From Diospyros lotus (Eukaryota; Streptophyta; Magnoliopsida; Ericales; Ebenaceae): DNA of 64,000 bases. Made by a program: the position numbers and the translations under genes. Positions 56,641 through 64,000 of the stretch are shown in pieces. Under the pieces are notes generated by a model. The model was given only the letters and a program-made list of their open reading frames with translations. It had not been told where the DNA came from and ran no database searches. The number at the start of each line of letters is the position of its first letter. Position 1 is the stretch's first letter. The DNA is taken from NCBI RefSeq assembly GCF_014633365.1, contig NC_068338.1, forward strand, positions 15,510,616-15,574,615. Reading direction: 5' to 3'.

Positions 56641-57300
56641 ACAAGGTTTCACAACATGGGATTGAAGTTGATAGGGAGAAAGTGAAAGCAATTAAGGAGT
56701 GGCTCGTACCTATTAATGTTTCAGAGGTGAGGAGTTTCCATGGGCTAGCTTATTTTTATATGAGGTTTGTGAAGAATTTCAGCACTATTCTTTCTTCATT
56801 GACTGAATGCATCAAGAAAAGTGGTGAATTTAGGTGGAATAAGGCTGCCCAAAGAAGTTTTGAGCTGATAAAGGAGAAATTGTGCTTTGCTCCTATTTTA
56901 GATCTCCTCGATTTTTTGAAGACTTTTGAAGTGGAGTCTGATGCTTTGGGAGTGGAATTAGGGCTGTTCTTATGCAAGATAGGAGTCCCATATACTATTT
57001 TAGTGAAAAGTTGAGTAGAGGAAGTTTGAATTATTCCATATATGACAAGGAGTTCTATGCATTGATTAGAGCTTTGGAGACTTGTTAGCACTACTTATTA
57101 CCTAAGGAGTTTGTTATTCACATGGACCATGAGTCTTTGAAGCACTTAAAAGGGCAAAATAAGTTGAGCCGTAGGCATGTTAAATGGGTGGAGTTCTTAA
57201 AAGCCTTTCCCTGCGCCATCAAGTACAAAAAAGGAAATTCAAATGTAGTGGCAAATGTATTATCACGGAGATATGCTCTAATCACCATGATGAATGCTAA
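56641..57300 (+). pseudogene. gypsy element G: RT connection and RNase H
   Basis: It reads [20 protein letters not shown], then [19 protein letters not shown] and [14 protein letters not shown], with DALGVELG where RNase H normally has D-x-S-G-x-G-x-GA-V, broken by a frameshift near 56960. It continues [12 protein letters not shown] text, [31 protein letters not shown] and [11 protein letters not shown]. An expected ADALSRR has become ANVLSRR. Confidence 0.83.
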
Positions 57301-58440
57301 ACTACTAGGGTTTGAATTGATTAAAAATCAGTATGTGGATGATCCAACCTTTGTTTCTACTTACTTGGCTTGTGAGAAATGGGCTGTTAATGGTTTTTAT
57401 AGGCATGAAGGGTACTTGTTTAGATCTGAGAGATTTTGTATTCCTAATGGGTCTATAAGGGAACTCTTGGTGAAGAAAGCACATGGAGGAGGTTTAGATG
57501 GTCATTTCGATGAGAAGAAGACTTTAGAGCTGGTTAAATAACACTTTTATTAGTTGGAAATGATTAGAGATGTGTATCGAGTGTTAGAAATGTGTGTAGC
57601 TTGTAAGAAGGCGAAAAGAAAGGAAGCTGCTCATGGGTTATACATGCCATTACTGTTCCAAATCAGCCTTGGGTTGATGTGATTATGGATTTTGTGCTTG
57701 GACTGCCAAGAACATAAAGAGGAAAGTATTCACTCATGGCGGTCCTTGATAAGTTCTCAAAGATGTCTCACTTTTTGCCTTGTCACAAAACTGATGATGC
57801 TTCTCATGTGGCAGACTTATTATCTCGAGACATTGTAAGATTACATGGAATACCAAAGAGTACAGTGTTTGATCGGGACACAAAATTCTTGAGTTACTCT
57901 TGGAAAACATTGTGGAAGAAGCTTGGCACAAGGTTGCTCTTTAGTACCGCTTGTCATCCTCAAACTGATGGACAAACCATACACTTTCTTCTTTACTTAG
58001 AGTTGTTGTTAATAAAAATTTGAAGAATTGGGATGAATGCTTGATTTTTGTTAAGTTTGCATATAACAGGAATATGCATAGTGCAACCAAACATTCTCCA
58101 TTCAAAGTGGTTTATGGATGTAATGCCATTATACGACTTGATTTAACACCACTTTTGCTTAATGAGTGAGCATGTTTGGATGGAGAAAGGAAGGCTGACT
58201 TGATCAAGAAGTTGCATGAAAGTGTGAAACAACAAATTGAGAAACGAAATACAACCTATAAGAAAGTGGCAAATAAAGGAAGAAAACAAGTTCAATTTGC
58301 TCTAGGTGATCTTGTGTGAATTCATTTTCGAAAAGAGCAATTTCCAAGCAAAATGAGGTCTAAACTTATGCCACGAGCAGATGGTCATTTCAAAGTATTA
58401 GAAATGGTGAATGACAATGCATACAAGATTAACTTATAAA
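57301..58440 (+). pseudogene. gypsy element G: integrase, third catalytic acid deleted
   Basis: The HHCC region is [19 protein letters not shown], then CVACKKAKRK, with a stop after VK. The core reads [32 protein letters not shown] and [11 protein letters not shown]. Where other elements continue with E-V-x-NR, the frame jumps to [13 protein letters not shown]: about five residues including the catalytic Glu are gone at 57980. The rest (KNWDECLIFVKFAYNR, SPFKVVYG, LGDLVWIHFRKEQFP-like) is in pieces. Confidence 0.86.
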
Positions 58441-58775
58441 GTGATTATCAAGTATCAACTACATTCAATGTGACATATTTAACAACTTATTTAGAGAACA
58501 CCAAAGAGTTGGATTTGAGGGAAAATCCTATTCAACCCAGGGATGATGATGTGAACAGTGAAGATGCAAATACAAGGGCTATCCAAGAGCATGCAATTCC
58601 AAATGTTGGGCCAATTACTCATTCAAGGGGTAAACAATTCCAAAAGGAACTTGAGTTATTTATTGGGAAGATTCCAACCCATTTGGAGGAGTTAGAATTC
58701 AAAGTGAAGGAGTTAAAACCCAAATTAATTACATTGCTCATTTGGTTGGAAGCCCAGGACCAAAATGCAACCTAG
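58441..58775 (+). pseudogene. gypsy element G: C-terminal tail of pol
   Basis: The frame 58470-58775 (MTYLTTYLENTKELDLREN, then GPITHSRGKQFQKELELFIG) is the end of the polyprotein, where related elements have a ...GPITRSRAKxF... motif. It ends ahead of a purine-poor spacer. It has no enzymatic motif. Confidence 0.7.
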
Positions 58776-59564
58776 GCACTCCATGACTAAGCCCAAGCAG
58801 TTAGCCCATCTATAAGGCCCAAGTCTTTCCAACAAGCCCAAGTTTCCTAACTGATGTCATGTATGATGTCACTTTTCATTTATCCTTTATGTTTAAAGGT
58901 GTTTTATCTTTTTTGTATCATTGTGTTTTATCATCATGATTCCCTTTGTCAAAAGTGGCATGATGATATTTTTTCTACTTTATACTTTTGGTGTGTCTTT
59001 TATCATCATTAGCCCCATTTTGTCAAAAGAGGCAATGATGTTGTCTATCTTTAATTATTATGTTTCTCTTCAATCATTGTAATTTGTCAACAAGACTAGT
59101 ATTTATATGTGTGATCTTGTAATATTTTGGAATGAACATTTTTTTGAAGAAAGTGCAAAGAACATGTTTGCCCTAATTCTTATCTAAGAAATTCATTTGT
59201 TTAGTGATAAATTTACTTGATTCTTATTGATGTTCTACCCTTGTGCTTAGTTTTGATGATGCAAAACATATGTTATTAAATCCCTAAGTCATGAATCAAG
59301 GTGGTGGTTTTCAACAAAATCAATTTCAAGTGCATTGTTAAAATGAAAACCAAAAAGATTTATGATTTTCTATTTTAGTTAGAGATTTGCAAAGTCAAGT
59401 TTTTAGTCTTAAAAGAATCTCCTAAAATGATTTTCAAATTAGCTTTGAAGTCGTTGGTCAACATAGAGCTAAAATTGTTCTAAGGCAAAAGACCAACTAG
59501 AACATGTTTTTGAAAGTGTTCATTTTAGAAAGTGTTCATTTTAGAAAACTATCTCCTAGTATTT
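58776..59564 (+). other. 3' untranslated/LTR region of element G and unknown DNA
   Basis: AAGCCCAAG-rich text (58790-58845) is followed by what may be the 3' LTR beginning TGATGTCATGTATGATGTCAC (58852). An ~80-base unit is duplicated (TTTTATCATCATGATTCCC, CTTTGTCAAAAGTGG, and again near 58998-59040). From about 59230 the sequence resembles the start of another copia-like LTR (TTTTGATGATGCAAAACATA). Ends are not resolved. Confidence 0.4.
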
Positions 59565-60902
59565 TGATATCTAATATCTCTTAGTAATGAAATGGTTTTG
59601 ATGAATGTCTATATAAAAATCAATTTCTATCATGTGGATTATATGAATGAGAAAATGAATTTTTAGTATATAAGTTTTGAAGTAAGATATGAAAACTTAT
59701 AGAAGAAATATTGAGTATGGTTGAAAGTGTTTTGAAAAACTTGCTTGTTGAGTGTGATTTGTTTCAAATATATACTTTTGATAATCTCAACTTGTTTTAA
59801 AGATAATCAAAATGAGTTTTTAAAGAATCGAATAAGGTTGTTTTGAAAATTCAAGTTTTTCTAAAGAATAGTCGACTATCAGGATTATTCTGTCGACTAT
59901 GCTTCAAAATAGTCGACTATTTTTTATGTTCTGTCGACTATTTAAGCATCTGTCGACTATTTTAGCATCTGTCGACTATCGAGTAAAACTAGTCGACTAT
60001 GCCTTCTGATCTGTCGACTATTTTTGTTCATAAGTTTCAAAAATTTCTTCATATCTCAGCATCTGTCGACTATTGGAATGTGTCTGTCGACTATTGAAAT
60101 TTTGTGTTATAAAATAGTCGACTATTCGTTTTGTCTGTCTACTATTTCTTACTTTAGTTGTAAAAATAGTCAACTATATATTTCTTCTGTCGACTATTTG
60201 CAGAAAGTTCCAACGGCTATTTTTTCAAATCCCAACGGCTCCAAACGGCTATATTTCTCTTCAACTTCGTGGGACACTTATATATACATGTCATAGATGA
60301 TCAAGAGAAGGCTAATGGATGGGAATGAATTGAATTGAGCTTACATTTTACACTCGTTTCTATTTACATTCACTGTGCTTCAATTTTCTCTCTTCAAGGC
60401 TGTGATCTTAATTTGTTTACATTCATTTAAGCCTTGTATCATTTTTGAGAGACATTGTAACTAAGAGATTCATCTATTAGATTCTCTCCAACTATATATT
60501 TCTTGTTTTCCTAGCTTGTATAGCTAGAGGGCCCATTTGAGTGGGAGGTTTTGTAATTCCTAGTCTCGGACTAGAGGACCTACTTGGTTTAAGTAGGGGG
60601 TTTTAGTGGATGGTTTGAAAAATCCTTAGTGAGGAGCTAAGGTAGTGGATTAGGCTTGGGTTAAGCCGAACCACTATAAATCTTGGTGTTCTTGTGTGCT
60701 TGTGTTCTTTAAATCATCTTTATCTTTCCAAGCATTCCTTAATTCCTCACTTGATTCACATTTGTCATTTTATATGCTTCACATTTTTTAATCATTAAAA
60801 CTTCAACCTGTATCAAAAAGTTTTCAAGTTTCTACCAAGTTTTTAATTATACCAATTCACCCCCCCCTCTTGGTGTGTGCCATAGCATCTCCCGTTCTAA
60901 CA
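59565..60902 (+). mobile_element. solo LTR of the GTCGACTAT copia family (third copy in window)
   Basis: It starts TGATATCTAATATCTC and ends CCGTTCTAACA. It follows the nested element's LTR along its length, including the motif array (59869-60197), AGCTAGAGGGCCCATTTGAG, GAGGAGCTAAGGTAGTGG and TCACCCCCCCTCTTGG. About twelve exact GTCGACTAT words were counted by hand. No primer site or purine tract is adjacent, and no clear target duplication (TATTT left, CTTAT right). It is more diverged than the 38-44 kb copy. Confidence 0.82.
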
Positions 60903-61014
60903 CTTATCATTCTTCCTTCTTCTATCTTAGAGTGTGGAGAATCAAAACTAATATTTTCTTGTTTTTGGTGAAATTTTCTTATCAGACAAGAGATGCTAGT
61001 ATTTATTTTGTATT
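60903..61014. other. short spacer of unknown origin
   Basis: T-rich sequence with no recognisable feature between the solo LTR and the minisatellite. Confidence 0.4.
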
Positions 61015-61460
61015 TTGGGCACATCAGGTTCCCTAGCTAGTCTTAAGATTGAACTCCCAGCTAGCCTTGAGAGTGAGCCCCCAACTAGCCTTAGGAGAGG
61101 ATTTCCAGCTGGTCTTGAGAATGGGTCCTTAGTTGGCCTCGGGAGGGGATTCCCAGCTAGTCTTGAGATTGAGTTCTCAACTAGCCCCGGGAGGGGATTC
61201 TCAACCGGTCGTGAGAGTGACCCAGCTGACCCTAGGAAGGAATTCTAATTTGGTCTTTAGAGTGAGTCCCCAGCTAGCCTTAGGAGGGGATTCCTAATTG
61301 ATCTTGAGAGTGAGTCCCTAGCTAGCCCTGAGAGAGGATTCCCAATTGGTTTTAAGAGTGAGTCCCCAACTAGCCTTAGGAGGGGATTCCCAACTAGTCA
61401 TGAGAATGGACTCCCATCCGACCCTGGGAGGGAGCCCTTGGAGGGCCCTCAGGTTGAGAA
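61015..61460. repeat. 27-bp minisatellite (CCAGCTAGYCTTGAGAGTGAG / GGGAGGGGATTCC units), ~16 copies
   Basis: Units of 27 bases alternate between a GAGTGAGT type and a GGAGGGGATT type, giving a 54-base higher-order period. Because 27 is a multiple of three, one frame (61015-61248) stays open and reads as a 9-residue repeat (PASLEIE-type). Frame retention is explained by the period, and no start context or flanking coding sequence supports a gene. Confidence 0.85.
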
Positions 61461-62200
61461 TCTTGAGTGGTGTGAGGCAAACTATCTGGTTACAGTCTCA
61501 TGGGGTGTGAGAGACCGTCTTGGGCTTCGAGTGAACAACCAAGAACTAAGCCTTTACTCCTTCCTAAATTATGAGATGCAAGCAACATGAACACAACAAA
61601 ATTATAGTAGTTTGGCCAACATGTCCACTATCTTAGTTCCTCACTAAGGATTTGAAAATATAAACTATGAAATTTTAGTTTTTAGGGCTCAACTATAACC
61701 CATACATGGTTTTTACAGGTTCAATTATAACCTCCACTTTTAACGAGTTAAGTAGGAACCCCAGCATTTATAGGAGCTATAACCTTTACATTACACTTTT
61801 TCATTTTTGGTTAAGCCACAACCACTACCTTTTAAAGGATTAGGTGTAACCTTTACAAGAATTTCACAAAAGTTCGTGAAATGATTTCTCAAGAAAAAAA
61901 TATAAGATAATATATTAATATCAAGTATTCTCTTGAACAAAAGAGAGTTACAAGAATGTGAATGAATAAAACACTCAACTCTCTCAATCAAATCTGGTTT
62001 AAAATGATCTACATGAAACCTTACCAGATGATGGCTTTGAAGTGAAAAAGAATGAACATGAAGAACACTCACTTCAAGCATTACATGTTGGACCAAAGAG
62101 AAATTTACTTGTTGTGTATCAGATTGTCTCTCTTTCTCTTCACAACAACAGTTTCTCTTTGTAGCTCTTAACATTTTATAGAAGCTTGAGACTCGGATTT
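61461..62200 (-). repeat. LTR-like sequence (copia-type), old
   Basis: Plus-strand text such as AGTAGTTTGGCCAACATGTCC, CTCAACTATAACCCATAC and AGGTTCAATTATAACC is the kind seen in the R/U5 part of plant copia LTRs read backwards. The minus frame at 61791-62174 has no domain. Ends not found. It probably belongs with the motif-rich segment that follows. Confidence 0.4.
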
Positions 62201-62439
62201 ATCATTGATACTTGCACATAGTCACAACTTCTTTTGATTTGACTAATAACAATCACATCTGTTAAAATCATATGCATAATATATGGATAAATCATTTAGC
62301 ATATTATGCATAACCATATTTATCATTCTTATATAAGAGATCACAGTTAAACTTCATAAAATAAAGAAATAAATCTCTAATGGTCAAAACTGTTATTTGA
62401 GTAATGGCTATATTTTTCAAATTCAAACACTAGTTATTC

Positions 62440-63260
62440 AACTAACTCTTGGGCTTACTCAACGAATATAGCTCTTCACTCGATTGGACTTTATAAGTAA
62501 CTAATTATATAGAAGTCTCACTCGAGTGTGACCAAGTCATTACTCGACTGACTTGGAAGCCATAAAGATTTTGTATTAAGCACTCAACTACAAGACTAAG
62601 CTGACTCGACTAATAGAAGCATTTACTCAAATACCAACTTTGGTTACTCAATTATATTTAAGATCAAAGACTTAGCTAGACTCAATCCAATCTTTACTCA
62701 ACTAATACGAATAGATACTCGATTAACAAAATATTTTAGTTTATTGATGAGAAAGATATACTCGATTAAATAGATAATCATAATATAGATACCAAAAGAT
62801 ACTCGATTAAAAAATTATCCTTACTCGATTGATTTTGAGATAACAGAGAGCTTGTAAAAATTACTCGAGTAGTAAACTTGAATAGACGATTAAAAGATAT
62901 TTTTGCTAGAGCACATCATTGATTGATTTGAAAAACTCAGAGTATTACTTGATTGAAAAATATGTTTAGATTTCAAAAATATATAGATACTTGATTTTCA
63001 CAAAATCTTACTCGAGTAGTGAATGATCAATACTCAATTACAAAAGTACCATACTCGATTGAGCTTTACAAAACATAGCTTTTGTAAGAACATACTTGAG
63101 TAGATTTTTATGACAATCGATTATATCACTTCAATACTTGATTATATTAAAAACAATACTGAGCAATACTCGATTTAAATAAAAATTATTTGAAAGTTTT
63201 TACAAAAGTTTTAAAAGATTACTTGAATACTTTGTCTTCAAAAGCTTTATAGATACATAT
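62440..63260. repeat. reiterated ACTCGATT/ACTCGAGT motifs, probable LTR U3
   Basis: More than twenty words of the type TACTCGATT, ACTCGAGT, ACTCAACTA or ACTTGATT are spaced 15-50 bases apart through otherwise AT-rich DNA. The organisation parallels the GTCGACTAT arrays but the motif is different. Probably the upstream part of the LTR at 61461-62200 (minus strand). No ends or duplication identified. Confidence 0.6.
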
Positions 63261-63389
63261 ACTTAGTATAACAAAAGACTTTTATTCTCAGCCAATTTTT
63301 TAGAGATTTTTGGAATACTTGACTAATATAAAAACATATTCAGCTATATTGAAATATATATATATATATATGAGAAAGCTTGAAGTTCT

Positions 63390-64000
63390 CCAATTTAAGA
63401 GAATTTATATAAAATGTTTTGGAGATAATACTACTGCGTTGAATATCTTTTTAGGAAGATTATGTACTTATCTTGCAGCAAATAAAATGTCTGAAGATAA
63501 TGAAATTAATCCTACCATTACAAATAGATATCCTAATGAATATTTAAATATTCATTGGATCCTCTTGGATCGTCAATTTTTAAGTTAGAGTTGAAAGTGA
63601 GTTGTCCTATAATATTGTTGAGAAACATTGCACCGAAAGATGGACTATGTAATGGTATAAGATTGATGGTTACTAGGTGTGACACTCACATAATTGAAAC
63701 GCAAATTTTAACTGGAGAAAAATTTGGTAATTTGGCATTCATACCAAGAATATCTTTGATACCATTTTTTTCAAAAATACCTTTTCAAATGACAAGACTT
63801 CAATTTCTAGTCCGATTGGCATATGCGTTAACCATTAATAAATCTCAAAGGCAATTTGTTCAATTTGTTAGGGTTGATTTGCGCATGCCAGTGTTTAGCC
63901 ATGGGCAATTATATGTGACATTGTCCAGATGTACATCATTTGATCGTATAAATATTCTTCTTGCTAAAGATAGTTTGGATTCTACTACAAATATTGTTTA
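63390..64000 (+). pseudogene. Helitron Rep/helicase: C-terminal PIF1-like helicase part, runs off window
   Basis: First frame (to 63588): [20 protein letters not shown], typical of the loop before helicase motif V. After a frame change near 63550 a second frame is open to the window end. It reads [80 protein letters not shown], then [17 protein letters not shown]. These are the conserved late motifs of plant Helitron helicases (NKSQGQT and LYVALSR in the family). It would unwind DNA in rolling-circle transposition. The upstream helicase motifs and the Rep domain are absent from this window; a (TA)n tract at 63357-63371 precedes it. Confidence 0.88.

Noticed and set aside
61015..61248. 77-codon repeat protein
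   Set aside because: Openness follows from the 27-bp repeat period; no flanking coding sequence or start context.

Overview
The window is plant nuclear DNA, most likely from a eudicot. It holds one spliced protein-coding gene with consensus GT/AG introns, and the rest is dominated by nested LTR retrotransposons of Ty1/copia and Ty3/gypsy type, with a LINE remnant, TIR elements and a Helitron helicase. The species cannot be named from the sequence alone.

Layout. Positions 1-6746 (minus strand) are the 5' LTR and decayed gag-pol of a Ty3/gypsy element of the TAT type; its 3' LTR lies outside the window. It is interrupted at about 3990-4838 by a small element with inverted ends that carries a 144-bp exon-like fragment of an UPL3/UPL4-type HECT ubiquitin ligase. 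Positions 6962-24663 (minus) are the only intact gene: a 12-exon gene for an 864-residue GH127 (DUF1680) beta-L-arabinofuranosidase-like secreted protein. All splice phases agree and the catalytic and zinc-binding residues are kept. Its 7.6-kb intron 5 holds three rearranged copies of a gag-only copia element, two of them head to head as a palindrome, plus a LINE remnant. Its intron 1 holds a solo LTR and a Mutator-like TIR element, both with perfect target-site duplications. Its 5' flank is GA/CT-rich and has a further small TIR element at 25664-26051.

Positions 26052-33220 are AT-rich intergenic DNA, a possible SINE, and the tandem-repeat-rich remains of another large LTR element. Positions 33221-59000 are a deep nest. 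Two large solo LTRs of one gypsy-like family (A 33221-35857, B 38080-45946) have inserted into older elements. B is itself interrupted by a complete gag-only copia element (38637-43954). A chromovirus-like gypsy element (G, plus strand, about 47019-58850) is broken by a copia solo LTR (D2), which is broken in turn by a scrambled copia element (E), and separately by a solo LTR (C). The target-site duplications and the reconnection of reading frames and LTRs across insertions give a relative order of events.

Positions 59565-63300 hold a further solo LTR of the family with many GTCGACTAT motifs, a 27-bp minisatellite, and a second LTR-like region filled with ACTCGA motifs. Positions 63390-64000 are the C-terminal part of a Helitron PIF1-like helicase running off the end.

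The window contains no operon-like or cooperating gene set. The striking content is structural: gag-only elements, LTRs with reiterated palindromic motifs, an exon captured by a TIR element, and a working-looking gene that has absorbed about 15 kb of intron sequence.
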